A stretch of 64,000 bases of DNA from Daucus carota subsp. sativus (taxonomy: Eukaryota > Streptophyta > Magnoliopsida > Apiales > Apiaceae). Both the position numbers and the translations under genes were made by a program. Where the stretch lies: assembly GCF_001625215.2 (NCBI RefSeq), contig NC_030383.2, positions 48,852,380 to 48,916,379 of the forward strand, read 5' to 3'. Below the pieces are notes generated by a model, which ran no database searches, was not told where the DNA came from, and saw only the letters and a list, made by a program, of their open reading frames with translations. This document shows, piece after piece, positions 21,573 through 33,666 of this stretch. Position 1 is the first letter of the stretch; every line of letters starts with the position of its first letter.

Positions 21573-22559
21573 ACGGCGATGGCATTGAGGTTGATACAAT
21601 ACATACTGGACAATTGTTTATATCAATGGTTAGTTTCTAAAACCCTCTCTGTACCTTTTGATTTTGCATATATCTGTACCTAAATATTACCAAAGTAAAC
21701 CTACTCCATAGGTCTAGCGACTACCATACTTGGTAGCCCGGTAGCAAGAAGCCAAGAAGTATCTACCACTTATTTAATATCAATATCTCCTTAATAACAT
21801 ATGGCGATGTAATATAGGGGCCAGATACGATTTTAAAATCGCCAGCTAATTCAGACTTTTAAAATTTTGACACGGAAGATTAATTCTCTTGCTTTTTTGT
21901 TTATCAGCAAAATATTGGAATGCAGACACTAGTGCCGGAGATGAAGTTCTTATTTTGTGCGACTTTCTCTGTGTCTGCCTATACTATACAGATTACCATT
22001 TGGATTGGCAATCTTGCATACTAATTTGCCACTGTTTTAGATGTAAGCAGGTGCCATATTCCTGTATAGAGTGGCACTATGCATGTATATGTAGATGTTG
22101 TATATAACTTTCGAAAAGGATTTAAGGAAACTATAATTCTGGAAGACTTTCTTGCTAATTCGCAGTTCCCTACATCTCCATTGCTTTCTTGCACCTGTAG
22201 TGTCAAAAATCAGACCTATTACATATCGCTGTAGCTAGGGTAAGCACTTGAGCTCAGATTGTCTAAAGAGTTTAAATCTTGAGCGGGTGGGAACTCAGTG
22301 CAGGACTGCGGAAGGCTTTAGTCCCCCTGAAATTTCACAAGGGGGAGCCAATGCAGGAGTACAGAGGGCTAAAGCTCTATCAAAATTTCGATACATAATG
22401 TTAAAGAACTTACATCTGTTGTTTTAGCTTAATTAGTAATGAAAACTAGGTACTAATAACACGTGGATGTGGTTATTCTAAGGAGCTATGTTGAAAAGGT
22501 GTAAACGTTTAGGTTCTAACTTCGCACAAATTACTCCTCTCAAGGAAACCTCTAGTGCT
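21573..22559. other. PGM48 downstream region
   Basis: 3' UTR and intergenic DNA. Some sequence around 21880-22210 could be UTR. No gene, TIR or tandem repeat was recognised; the 22300-22360 stretch (agtccccctgaaatttcacaag) is mildly unusual but unexplained. Confidence 0.35.
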
Positions 22560-22800
22560 TTGTTCTATCCGTCACTGTTCTCATATTCGACCAGCTTAAT
22601 GTATGTCCACCTGTCTTTTCAAATCATTGGTCTCGTGATATTTCTGCACTGACACTGCACTCTACCTAGTTGTCGGTCCAAATTCACAGTGTGCTTTATG
22701 CTTTCCTCGCCAACTATCCCAACTGATATTTCTTTTGGGTTGTCCTCGAACCCAAGGAGAACCACTGTTGGCTTGTAGACAAGAAATGTAAGGGGTATCG
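22560..22800 (-). pseudogene. Decayed PP2-B F-box gene fragment
   Basis: The minus strand reads TFLVYK, GFEDNPKEISVGIVGEESI and then KDRWTYIKLVEYEN. These parallel TFLVYK, GFKDQPIEISVGISGEDSM and KDGWLEVELAEYYN in the intact gene just upstream (23017-23946). The intervening region has been shortened and a stop lies before KDRW. A truncated tandem copy of the neighbour. Confidence 0.75.
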
Positions 22801-23016
22801 AATATCGATTATTAGTGATGGACGAGACAGAGAGAGAAATATATATATATCACAAATAGTATAAGAGCAAATATTTATATTATCATTAATGACATATAAT
22901 GTAACTAGTGATACATTTGATATAACTGGTGCCAGAAGTACAATGGCTTAATGTGAAATCCAGTGCTTCATATAAAATACAGAACACAGATGATAGACAA
23001 AATGTCGATTTAACTG
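22801..23016. other. Spacer / 3' flank of PP2-B gene
   Basis: AT-rich 3' flank with a short (AT)n run at about 22840. No feature beyond the probable poly-A region. Confidence 0.3.
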
Positions 23017-23946
23017 TTACGTTACTACCTTAGGCCGGATCTCAATCCCTTGAATAACGAGACCCCTTTTCCAGTTCAATTTTTTCACTTCCCTCAAACT
23101 AATCTCCAGTTCCGTGTTCTCCAAGTCCTTGTTATAGTACTCGGCCAATTCAACTTCCAACCATCCGTCTTTCCTTATCACTGGATATCGATTTTCAGCA
23201 ACTTGAGACACAGCAGCTTGAGGCCTTTGTTGTTTGGCTCTAAATCTATGGAACAAACCCCTTCGCCTAGGTAAGGTGGTAGTTCCGCGTTGAACCTCAA
23301 CACTGTGATCCAGATAAACAATGCGGTTCATGCTGTCTTCGCCAGAGATCCCAACCGAAATTTCTATTGGTTGGTCCTTGAAGCCCGAGAGGTCTCCTGA
23401 TGCCTTATAGACAAGAAATGTTGTGTAAGCGGTATCTGGAGACAACAACGAAGTGTCTATCTTTCCACAAATTTCAAACCAACAAACATCCATCAGCTCT
23501 ATAACCTTTGTGAATCTTGATTCGGGATCCGATTTCCAACTCCAGTACAGAGGAGAGTCGCCCCATGTTATTTGGAGCTCACTGGCGGCTATCATAAAAC
23601 ATTTCTTCGCTGTTGGCTTGTCCAGGGAAAAGCTCAGAGCACCGTTGTCAATGACCAAAGGCTGATCACATAGAAATATATAAAATTCCTTCTTAGAAGC
23701 TGAGGCCAGCATATAATGAAGGAGTCCCTGATCATCAGGCACAGCCCTGGAAATGAGTTGTTGATAATCCGATGGAAGGAATCGCTCCCAAACAGCATCA
23801 GAATCAGCGATCACACGGACACTCGAAGCTACTAGTCTCAGCCTGCAGGCATCCACAGGTGTAGTATAGGAGATCGAATGTGCTAGACATCCTTCAGGTA
23901 ACATGTAGAAATAATCAATCTTTTCTTCTTTACCTTGGTTAGCCAT
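23017..23946 (-). CDS. F-box protein PP2-B10/B15-like
   Basis: A 309-residue protein in one uninterrupted frame. The F-box lies at about residues 16-57 (LPEGCLAHSISYTTPVDACRLRLVASSVRVIADSDAVWERFLP). The phloem-protein-2 lectin-like domain follows: GALSFSLDKPTAKKCFMIAA, ITWGDSPLYWSWKSDPESRF, ELMDVCWFEICGKI, TTFLVYK, RKDGWLEVELAEYYN and the C-terminal VIQGIEIRPK. F-box members bind SKP1 and act as SCF adaptors, here with a domain related to glycan-binding phloem PP2. A basic insert RRRGLFHRFRAKQQRP (about 225-240) sits before the last block. Relatives I know usually have one or two introns; this copy has none, which suggests a retrocopy or intron loss. Confidence 0.9.
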   Translation of the reverse strand: MANQGKEEKIDYFYMLPEGCLAHSISYTTPVDACRLRLVASSVRVIADSDAVWERFLPSDYQQLISRAVPDDQGLLHYMLASASKKEFYIFLCDQPLVIDNGALSFSLDKPTAKKCFMIAASELQITWGDSPLYWSWKSDPESRFTKVIELMDVCWFEICGKIDTSLLSPDTAYTTFLVYKASGDLSGFKDQPIEISVGISGEDSMNRIVYLDHSVEVQRGTTTLPRRRGLFHRFRAKQQRPQAAVSQVAENRYPVIRKDGWLEVELAEYYNKDLENTELEISLREVKKLNWKRGLVIQGIEIRPKVVT

Positions 23947-25034
23947 ATGTCTTTATATGAGTTTGGATCAAGAGTTGGAGATGTTTATAGAGAAAGAAAA
24001 CCAAGAAATCTTAGGTGCTAAGGATTCTGATCCAAATAGCTTGACTGCTTAAACATTAACAGCGTTAATTTTCACGAAACTTCCTAATCAAAATAGTTGT
24101 TAAAGATCATTATTTTCAAGCGTGAGTGGATAGGCACAAGTAATATACGAACGTTAGTTTAGAATATAATACAGTATCTTTCTCATTTTAACAAACATGA
24201 CAATGATGTTACAAGTTACTTTTTGTTAAAACTATTGACACTTGTGTTCATGCGGTTGTTAGATTTAGTTAAATAATAATAAGGTCCAGGTCCCTGTCAT
24301 ACGTATGTCAGGTAGCTGTTAACCAACAACGTCCAACGGTCAGGATTAAAACAAAAGTTTAATATGTTTAGCGTTTTTTTACTGGCATATGTATGCCAGG
24401 GACCGCTGCCCATAATAATAAACCTCTCGCTAATGTTCAATATTTGTTTTTCTTTTCTTAATGTAAATACTGGCAGATGTACTATCTTTTTCAACGGTAC
24501 AAATTGTGCTTGGTTGTTAGAAGTTTGAAATTGAATGGAAGATTCTTAAGTTCCCAAAGGTCGTTTGGCGAGTCCTGTAATTCTCGTCCTGTTATCAGAA
24601 ACTTAAACGAATTAAATTGTTTAATTTGATAGTCATATAATGATCTTGCAGTCCCAGAATATTCGTACACAATGAATGAATCAAGTTACCTAGGATTTGC
24701 AATTTTGCATGCTCACCGAAACTAAGATGACATTTAACTATTTAAAATATTCAAAGTCATCATGAATATAAGTATGTAATTAAACACAACCACCTCAGTC
24801 CTTAAATCATGGTATTGTAAGTTGGTTTCAAGGTAGTGGAATTACCTCCTCAAGTCGACGAAACAAATGTTGATACTTTAAAGATTTCAATTATTAAAAG
24901 TTTACTACAGGATAGTTGTTTCAGAGCATTCGAAAGAAAAAAACGTGGTACTTGAGATGAAGTACCGTGTGAACATTTGCATTTGTACATAAACTCTAGA
25001 AAGCTGATTGAAATTGCTTTCATATCTAAATTCA
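23947..25034. other. PP2-B upstream / ankyrin-gene downstream region
   Basis: Holds the promoter side of the PP2-B gene (first 200 bp) and 3' flank of the ankyrin gene. Weak inverted words (catacgtatgtcaggtag / ctggcatatgtatgccagg, 24297-24401) suggest a decayed small element. No coding seen. Confidence 0.35.
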
Positions 25035-28000
25035 CTAGTGGCAAGATAAACTTTCCTTGGTAACAAGCTTAATTCCCCTCACCCATAACTCAGCCATCTC
25101 AAGTCCACCTTCACACAAAAAATGTATTTCCTTGTTCTTCACTGTTATGACCTTAAACAATCCAGGTCTATCAGAATCACCCTTGCTCTGCCTTAGCCTT
25201 TGAAATTTATTGCTTGATCCCACTTCCGCGTCTTGGCATCGAACGTTTCTGCACTTCGAATTGCCCCACCTCAATAGTCCTTCAGGCTCCATCATTTTGA
25301 TGACTTTCTTATGTGGAGCTCCTCTTCCTTCTTTGGTGTGTTTCCAAACATTGGCACCGGTCAAGACCAGCTTGCGAGAAATCTCGTCAAGTATCACTCG
25401 TTCCACATCATGTCGTGTAAAACCAGCCTTTCTCGCAAGTGAAAGTGCTGTCTCATCTTTTGCATTCTTAGAATTACAATGTGCTCCGTGGTAAATCAAA
25501 AGTTCACACATATCTGTATGGCCTTCTCTTGCTGCCCACATTAGAGGTGTGTATCCATCCCCATCAAAATCATTTACATTGTAACCTCTACCTACCAACA
25601 AGTTAACTGCATTTAAGTCTCCCTGGCGAGCTGCATAATGTAAAGCATAAAAATATCCGCCACTGCGATTGCCTCTCTCGAGGGTAAATTCAAGCATTAC
25701 CTTCTCCAATAGATCATAGTTGGGACTCAACTTTGAAAGTGTAATTGCTGTTTCACCAGATTTATTGCTAAGCTTTACATCTGCCCCGGCATAAACAAGT
25801 AAACGAAAGGCTTCAACATGACCTTCCATTGCAGTAATCATGACTGCTGAAAAACCTTTTTCATCCTGTTCATCTAAATTAATCTCTCCATGTTCAAAAA
25901 CAGCTCTCAATGCTTGTACATCACCAGACCGAGCTACAAACAAGATAGGTGAAAACACATAAGCTTTGCACGACCTGAGAACCCTTCCAGCCTTCACTGT
26001 ATCTAGAAGAGCTCGTTGGAGACCACAGTACCATTGATTTGATCCAGCTAATGAACTTGCAGATACGCCAGCTAGATTAACCAACCCAAAATCAGCACCG
26101 GCTTTTGCCAAAACACGAAGACAGTCTTCCTGCTTATATCTAACACATATAATCAGAGCAGTGTCTCCATCATCTGTTGGTGCATTAAGATCACAGCCAG
26201 AGTCAATGATGTGCTGAAGAATAGTTGATGATCCAACACGAGAAGCTAAGTGCACTGGGCGTAAATCGGCCTTCTCAAATGTTTCAATCGGGGCTTCTAT
26301 GTGAGCACCGGCATCTAAAATAAACTTGGCAGCTCCTGTGTTTCCACAGAGAATGGAATGGTGGAGGAGACTTCTTCCAAGGTGGCGGGTGTTAAGGGGT
26401 AGGTGTTGGAGCAGCATGCGCAAGATTGTCCCACTAGTTTCAAAAAACTCCACCGCCAACCAGCTGATGGGATAGGGATCAGCAAGTCCTGCACCCACCC
26501 TGATCTCTTCACCTGTACACATATCCCATGACCATGCTCCTAATCGTACTTCAATATCTGTGTTTGCGCCAGCCTTAAATATTTTCCATCACAAGAACAG
26601 AAAGATCTTTATTATTTTTCTGTATACTGAAGTCTGAACAGATAACTGATTATAACAAATGAAAAGACAGGTGCTTTGATATTATATTTTCCTCAATCTT
26701 AAGAAATTTAATGATTTCAATGCATACCCGTATAACATTTATAATTATTGAAATGCTACCTCTGTAACGCGTTCTCGGATAAAAGTGTCCAAGTGTCAGA
26801 TTAGGCAATTGTTTGAAATATATACATGTTTTTGGGCTAAAATTAGTGTCCGAGTGTTCATGCTCATGTTCTAGTGTCAAGTATCCACCGTAGGTACTTA
26901 AAACTATATTAAGAGCTGGGGTAACACAGATGTCAGGATCCTGGTATAATTTATTGCACGATGCACATGATCTTTAAAATCTTTTGGCATATAGAACATA
27001 TGTTACCTTGAGGGGGACCACAGTTCTTTCGATATATTATGACTTTTATACTATTTCTTCTTACATGCTGATTGCTTATAAATATCCTTAGGATCTATAC
27101 ACAATTAAATTAAATTGAGTAATTTTCTGAACTATTTTGTCATTCAGGTGGTTGCAATAGTCCTTTTCATTGTGATTGCTGATAAATATCCTGATCATTT
27201 AATGTAAAAGTAAATTAATTGGGTAACTTTCTGAACTATTTTGTCCTTCAGGTGGTTGCAATAGTCTTTTTATGTGCAGACAGTTTTTAGCTATAAAATA
27301 TTTTAAATGAATATAACCAGGAAACATGACTATATTCACTGAGATGCCATAATGGCATCATCATAAAAGACATGACCTTCTGAGATCTCAAGAAAGTGAA
27401 TTGAATGACATTGAATCTGGTCTACAAGTTTAAAAGCTTACCTGTAGCAACAGATCTACAACAGAGACCTGCCTACTAACAATAGCAGCTACAAGAGCCG
27501 TGCAATCAATATTTGCATGCAAACACGGTTTCGATGATCTGAGCAACACACGACTGGTTGTGTTAGCATCCACACCATTCTGTTCATTTTAGTAAAGAAA
27601 ACCATGTCAACATTGCAAAATGAAGATCCCCTATAAATCACTGGTTTTAATAAGAAGTCTCTGATTGACACAACCTTCATTACCCAAAAGCAGTAACAAA
27701 CTCAAACATTATTGGTTGTGCACATGAAAGCATTGGTTATATGTAATTCAACTATGCCTGATTCCGTACAAATATTCAACCCACAATTAATAGCTGCATA
27801 AGAATTTTTTGTGGTTGCAATTTGTTCTGTTTATTTCACAGATTTAAGACGAGAAATTCTCAGTTGAGTTAAACTACTCGTGGTCAGATATAAAAGCCAT
27901 TCAAATAATCAACGGATTAGATATACTAGTTTGGATTGTAGTAATAATAATGGTTATCAGTTTGTTGCAATGTCTTTTTAAGTTTGCAGGTTAAATGATA

Positions 28001-30222
28001 AATAATTGTTCAACAACCAATATGAGTATGCTTAGAAAGTATTTACCTTAATGAGAGTATCGACGACATTCACAAATCCTCTGCTGCATGCATTGACAAG
28101 AGCATGTTGGGCAATGTGGGGCCGAATTAGATCAGACCCCATAAGCAGTGCTGTGGATGTTGCATGTCCATAGCAGCTAGCCTCTAAGAGAGCCTCCTCA
28201 CAAGCCAGTTGGCATGCCCCAGATTTAAGTAGGATCTCCAAAATCTTAAGGTGACCCTCTCTTACTGCTGCTGTTGTCGAAAAGCCCCTGAATAGTTTCT
28301 GATTTACATCGGCCCCAGAACTCTGTAATTGTTTAACAAATATATATATGAACTGATCAGACAATGCTTATGACAAAAGCACTCTAAATCATCTCTTTTC
28401 GTAATTATTTTGACAAATATTAGTTTCTATTTTAGTCTTCCAAGACTATAATTATTGAGCTGCCATGTGTGAGTTTTATTGGATTCTTCATAATATGCAG
28501 GCAACCATAACCACAATATATATTTACAGGGGACATGACTGATGTAGCAGACATTGGAACATGGAAATCCCGTTTGGAAGGACATATAGGAAATGAATAC
28601 AAAAGTGAGGGGGAATGTATCCTCTATACGTGCATACTGCACTGTTCCTTGTAGACTTGGACAACTCAGATTAGCATGGCCTACACAAATTTGCATTATA
28701 TGCAGCTTGCTCAATGTAAAGACAAGATACTATATTATAGGAATAAGTTACGCTATGCTCAATGTATAGAGCATGGAAAGATCGTTTTTTAACCATCTCA
28801 AGGCAACTAGGACAGATTTAAGCTGCTTCTTCTTTCTAAATCATTGGAGTTTAAAGAAATAAGAAATTAATGTAACCACTTTCATTAGAGTCGACGGGTT
28901 AGACCTCCGTTAAGAAACTTCATAATAAGAGTTTATTTAAGGAGGATTCTAGCATAAAAAACAGATGTTAGAAATATGAATTAACTTAAACAAATGGCAG
29001 CTCAGATATCAAAAAAATTGCACTAGAACACTGAAGGTGGCTAGGAAAGAATTAACATCTCATGTCAGAAATAATAAGGAATTGAAGCCAATAAGCTGAT
29101 AAAAATTACAGTACAGATATTGAAGCCAATGAGCTAATTAAAATTTCAGTACAGATAATGAACATATGTCGATGTCGGCCAAGTAAAAATGATGAGCTTA
29201 GAAAGGAGAGCTAGAAGATATAATCCCCTGCCTAAATCTAGTTGAGGCTAAATTTACAAAACTTAATTAGTGATGCATAAAGTTCACAATATAATGTCAT
29301 TAATTTAACCTACAAAGCATTAACAGTTCTCAGTTCTTTGAACTTAATAAACTTTCTAACTCGAGTAAATTGAATCGATGATGTACAGTAATGTACAGTA
29401 TCATTAAGATATATCCATAACAGTCACAAGCTGCATCAATATTCAATTAAGATGATGCTTCTTAAGTAGAGTAAATTTAGAACAGTTATTTGAATTGATA
29501 GGTTATTTCAATTACAATGATGCTTTCTGTACCATCAATATTCCGAACAAAAACAGAACAGTTAATTAAAAAAAAACATATATAACGTGTTTTCTTTCCA
29601 AGATCGACAACAGAGCTCCTAAAATAGATATCCAAACTCAATCAGTTCTCCAGATAGTAGTAGTCCTTTAAGTAGCAGTCAGTCACCTGAAATCTTATTT
29701 GTACTTTAAACGCAAATGCGAGAAAAATTACATGATTTAATCATACAAAAATAAAAAATAAATTCAACACCCCAAGCCAGACAGAGAAATTGTTAACTGC
29801 CGATAAATAATAAGCTAAAATCATGACATGCAAATTTTTTAGCAGAAAAAAAAATGGAGAAAAATCATAAAAATTCAAAAAAAAACAGATCAATATAACA
29901 AACTCACCAGAAGTCTCTTGACAAGAGCTACATTTCCGTTATGAACGGCGAGGAACAACGGCGTGACGTCCGTCTTAAACTTCTCCGACTCGAACCGAAT
30001 CTCAATCGGCGATTCATCGCGACAAATCATCTCAGCTTTTCGAACATTGAGCCACACAGCGCCGACGTAATTAACATCTACCGACGGATCGGCGATACAA
30101 TCAAACGCAGAGGCATTGTGGCTAGATTGAGCTGATTCGAGGAGGCGTTGCGAAACCTCGGCTTCGTAGTCGAACGGAACTACTTGCTTGCCGCCGCCGC
30201 TTGCGTGGCCAAACACCGTCAT
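25035..30222 (-). CDS. Large ankyrin-repeat protein, plant-conserved
   Basis: A 755-residue protein from four exons: 29908-30222, 28047-28322, 27442-27579 and 25035-26573 (TAG), all phase 0 and GT-AG. It starts MTVFGHASGGGKQVVPFDYEAEVSQRLLE. Ankyrin units recur across residues about 80-600, e.g. DVTPLFLAVHNGNVALVKRLL, HLKILEILLKSGA, GYTPLMWAAREGHTDMCELLIYHGAH and KDETALSLARKAG. The last about 45 residues (FKVITVKNKEIHFLCEGG-LEMAELWVRGIKLV) look like the final strand and helix of a PH-type fold. I recognise this as a conserved plant family of unknown biochemical role; a scaffold function is inference. The start is the first in-frame ATG; an upstream GTG is not used. The promoter has a GT microsatellite. 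Intron 3 carries the dispersed repeat and a tandem duplication. Confidence 0.9.
26758..26900. repeat. Dispersed GTGTCCGAGTGT repeat, second copy
   Basis: In intron 3 of the ankyrin gene. Shares with 1110-1275 the ordered words aaaagtgtcca, agtgtc-ga-t, acatgtttttgg-ctaaaat-agtgtc and a final gtaggtact-like end. About 145 bp and more diverged. Same strand and same relation to host gene (antisense) as copy 1. Confidence 0.6.
27066..27272. repeat. Tandem duplication in ankyrin-gene intron
   Basis: Two units of about 100 bp, each running from gattgct-ataaatatcct through ctgaactattttgtc-ttcaggtggttgcaatagtc. Diverged by point changes and short indels. Intronic, no coding. Confidence 0.75.
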
Positions 30223-30296
30223 TTCAGGCACTGTAGGTGGTGGTGCTGTACTGCTGTTGCAATGTGTTTCTAGTGTAATCTCTCTCGCTTTATGAT

Positions 30297-30388
30297 TCTA
30301 TATACATAGTGTGTGTGTGTGTGTGTCAGTGTGTGTTTTTTATAATTCTATATACATAGTGTGTGTGTGTGTTTGTGTGTGTGTTTTA
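30297..30388. repeat. (GT)n microsatellite in a 50-bp duplication
   Basis: Two copies of tatacatagtgtgtgtg..., period 50, containing GT runs of about 18 and 12+10 bases. It lies about 80 bp upstream of the ankyrin-gene start codon, in leader or core promoter, so its length could vary between plants. Confidence 0.85.
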
Positions 30389-30589
30389 TAAATAGAAGGG
30401 AGGGAGGGGTGTAGAGGAATGAAGTTGAATCAAGTGAGCGCCACAGACAAAATAGAAACAAGTGAATGGAACTGTGTACTGTGTGTGCTGTGTACTGTAT
30501 GTGCGGAACTTCTACTGCTGGTTTTTGATTTTTTTACCGTGGTAAATAAGGCATGTACTCAGCTTTTTATTGCTTTTGTACTTGCATCC

Positions 30590-30870
30590 TAAATTTGGCA
30601 AATATTGGGGTCATTTGGATGAGGTTAAAATAAGTGTTTCTTGCTTAAAATAAAAAAGTATAGTAGAAATTAAACAAGTTAAGACTTATAAGTAATTAAA
30701 ATGTTTGAGAAATAAGCAAAGTGTTTGGGAAATAAACATAAGTCCTCAAACAAAAGTTAGCATTCCTAATTTTTATAAGTGCTTCTTGACATTTTACACA
30801 AACGGTCTTCTAAGTTATAAACCAGAAGTTGGGCTTAATAGCGTAAACAAAACGCCCCCATTCTTATAAT
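30590..30870. mobile_element. GGGCCGTTTG-family MITE, diverged copy
   Basis: Left end ggggtcatttggatgag, right end aaacaaaacgcccc. The interior follows the family order: ttgcttaaaataaa, gacttataagtaatta, gtttg-gaaataag, aaaagttagcattcctaa, ataagtgcttcttgac, acacaaacggt. Weaker ends than the other three copies (42355, 53776, 59925). Confidence 0.7.
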
Positions 30871-32716
30871 TGAAAGAATAAGCTTTCAATAACAAATATA
30901 ATTCCTTTGTAGGAAGTTCTGGAAAATTATTTTTTTATATATATAAAATTTATCATACTTTTTACTTAAAACATATGTGTATTGTGATTAAATTCAAAAA
31001 TAAAGGAAAAATATGTATTTACAGGAAAAAATTATAAAAAACTATTTACGGAACATGTGTATGTACAAAATATAATTGTTTTATAATTATTGTTCCATAA
31101 TATTCATAATATTATCTATTAAATCTTGATATGTTATTCAAAGAAAAAATAAGTTTTTTTCGTATCCTTATGAATCGGATAATACAATTAATTGATATAA
31201 ATAAAATGAAAAATAATTTACAGAACAAATAAATATGACCAGATGAACAAGTTATCATTTGAGTCCTACAAATACGAGCATAGACACCTGAAGACCTGGT
31301 GGCTGAGCAGACTGATCTGGTTAACTGAATGAAATGATAATAAACTATAAACTTCAGGTTTTATACGTTTGTATGCAGTTTCAGCATGATAAACTGATAA
31401 ACCGAAATGATAAGATTATATGGAATTTAATAATTTTTTATGAGGATTTAGAAATTTAATTATTTTAATTAAATCTCATTTTGAATTAATTAATTTATCA
31501 TAATCTTTTCTATCTCTCACAAATCCATATATTTTCACCCATGAATTTCATTCTCAGTTATGTGATTTCAGGGCGTAAGATGTGATGTTATGGATCACTG
31601 ATCACTGAATCTTTCGTCCGCATACATAATGTTAGGAATGAGTTTGTTCACGGTCAGTTGGATTCGGATAGATTACATGAGAATCGGAAAATGACTGATT
31701 CAAACATAAATTTCGGTCAATATTTAAACTTTGCATATTTTTTATTCATATCAATCTAAATTAATAGATTGAGTACCCTTTTTTTTACTCGTATCTGTTT
31801 TGTTTTTTTTGCAAACCAGCATTCAGCAAAATGTTAATATTAATAATTTATGTTCAAAATTTGTTGATTGCAATTTTAATGCTAATGTTAATAATTTATG
31901 TCCAGAATTCATATATATTCACAATTTTACACGAGGCTATTCACAATTTATATTTATGATTCATATATGTAATTTTACTACACGAGACCAGTATTCGCTT
32001 GATTTGTCCATTGACTTATTCGTAAGTACTAGAGTAACTATAGAAAAATAATTAGGCATGTGCTCGAAAGGGAGCACGCGAGGGGGAAAAACCGAGCTGC
32101 CGACTCTTTTTATGCTTGTTGTATGGAGCATATAATATACTAGGTAGTTATTTATTTGTCTTAAAATCCACCCCAAAAAGCCTACAGCTCTAGAAAAGAA
32201 AAATATTTTACCTAGACGAGTATTTATGCTTTATCTGTCAGCTGATACTTTAAAAGTAAAATAACCCCATAAATATATTTAGGAGAAACAAAGTCATGAT
32301 ATTGTAAAACCGGAAGGATTGCATGCCGTCTAGTTAAACTTAAAAAATAATTTATAATTTAAAATAAACAGGTGAATTAGGTAAATAACTGTTTATTTAT
32401 AAATTTTTAAGATATTTTAATCATGCGACTTATAAATTATTTAGGTATTTGTATAATTTAAATAAGCAGAATGTTACTAGAAATGAAAATAGAAAGGTGT
32501 GAAAAATTATGAGCTTTTTCTTCGTCTCGGTGCTTCCTAAAAATATTTTTGTTAATTTAAATAAACAAATTAAGAAAAGTAGAAATTAATTTTTTTGACG
32601 GAAATAAGTTCCTCTTCTCTCGCCATGACCGAACAAGCAGTATATTCAATTTTAATTTGATTATGTTAGTTCCAAATTTCTGTTTGATGCGTATTTTTAC
32701 GAGTTCCAATTCTGAC
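30871..32716. other. AT-rich intergenic DNA, no gene
   Basis: Nothing coding. A repeated phrase (aatgttaata-taatttatgt-ca-aatt) at 31830 and 31880 is a local duplication. Open frames here are short, AT-driven and unlike any family. Confidence 0.35.
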
Positions 32717-32719
32717 TTA

Positions 32720-33663
32720 GTGCTTGTTTGGTTGACATCTAGATATATAGGAAGTAGAAATTCCTAGGAATTAGGATTTGAAGAAACTGTTTGGTTGACA
32801 TTTATTGGGGAAGTGTAAATTCCTTGGAATTTTAAATGCCTACAAAACATAGGAATTTATTCACCTAGACCCCCCTTGGTAACTTGAACTTCCTGCAGGA
32901 AGTTAAAATCTATCAATCAACCAAACACAAATTTAAACTTCCCATTTATTATAATTTCCATGATAATTTCAAATTACATAGGAATTAACTTCCTATTGGT
33001 AACCAAACAAGCACTTAATACTTGTTTGGTTACCGATAGGAAGTTAAATCCTATGTAATTTGAAATTATTAAGGAAATTATAATAAATGGGAAGTTAAAA
33101 TTTGTGTTTGGTTGATAGATAGGTTTTAACTTCCTATAGGAAGTGCAAGTTACCAAGGGGGTCTAGGTCAATAACTTCCTATGTTTTGTAGGCATTTAAA
33201 ATTCCAAGGAGTTTACGCTTCCCCGATTAATGTCAACCTAACAGTTTTATCAAATACTACTCCCTCCATCCCATTTTAAGTGTCCACTTTGCCAAAAAAA
33301 AATTCCCAAAATATGTGTCATACTCTTTAACCCATGTAATTTTTTACTAGTTCCAATATAGTATTAAATACAACCAACAAGCCTTTCCTAAATTCATTAA
33401 TGCATTAATGTAGGGAATATGAATGTATAGTATAATTTGAAGTGAAGAAAGGTCAAATACACGGTATTCAAGTAGGAGTGATGCTATACGTAATTAATAT
33501 TTATAAAAACCAAGGTGAATAGGTGTGTGAAGATAATGATAAAAACATCACATTAATTGTTTCTTTAAGATGTGTGAAATTTGCAAAATGGACACTTAAA
33601 ATGGGATGGAGGGAGTACTTCTTAGGAATTTCTACTTCCCCTAGATGTCAACCAAACAAGCAC
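32720..33663. mobile_element. Inverted pair of Tourist-like elements with nested Stowaway
   Basis: Outer ends GTGCTTGTTTGGTTG and CAACCAAACAAGCAC are flanked by TTA (32717-32719, 33664-33666). The left half (32720-33014) and right half (about 33018-33663, minus a 356-bp Stowaway) are reverse complements over about 290 bp, meeting at TTAATA. Either one long foldback or two inverted copies sharing a TTA. No coding. Confidence 0.85.
33260..33615. mobile_element. Stowaway MITE inside the right arm
   Basis: Ends CTCCCTCCATCCCATTTTAA and its near-exact complement, flanked by TA (33258-33259, 33616-33617). TIRs extend over about 30 bp (cacttaaaatgggatgg...). It splits the right Tourist arm and is therefore younger. 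Confidence 0.92.
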
Positions 33664-33666
33664 TTA

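Noticed and set aside
25210-25494. Plus-strand 94-codon frame
   Set aside because: Antisense shadow of the ankyrin-gene last exon.
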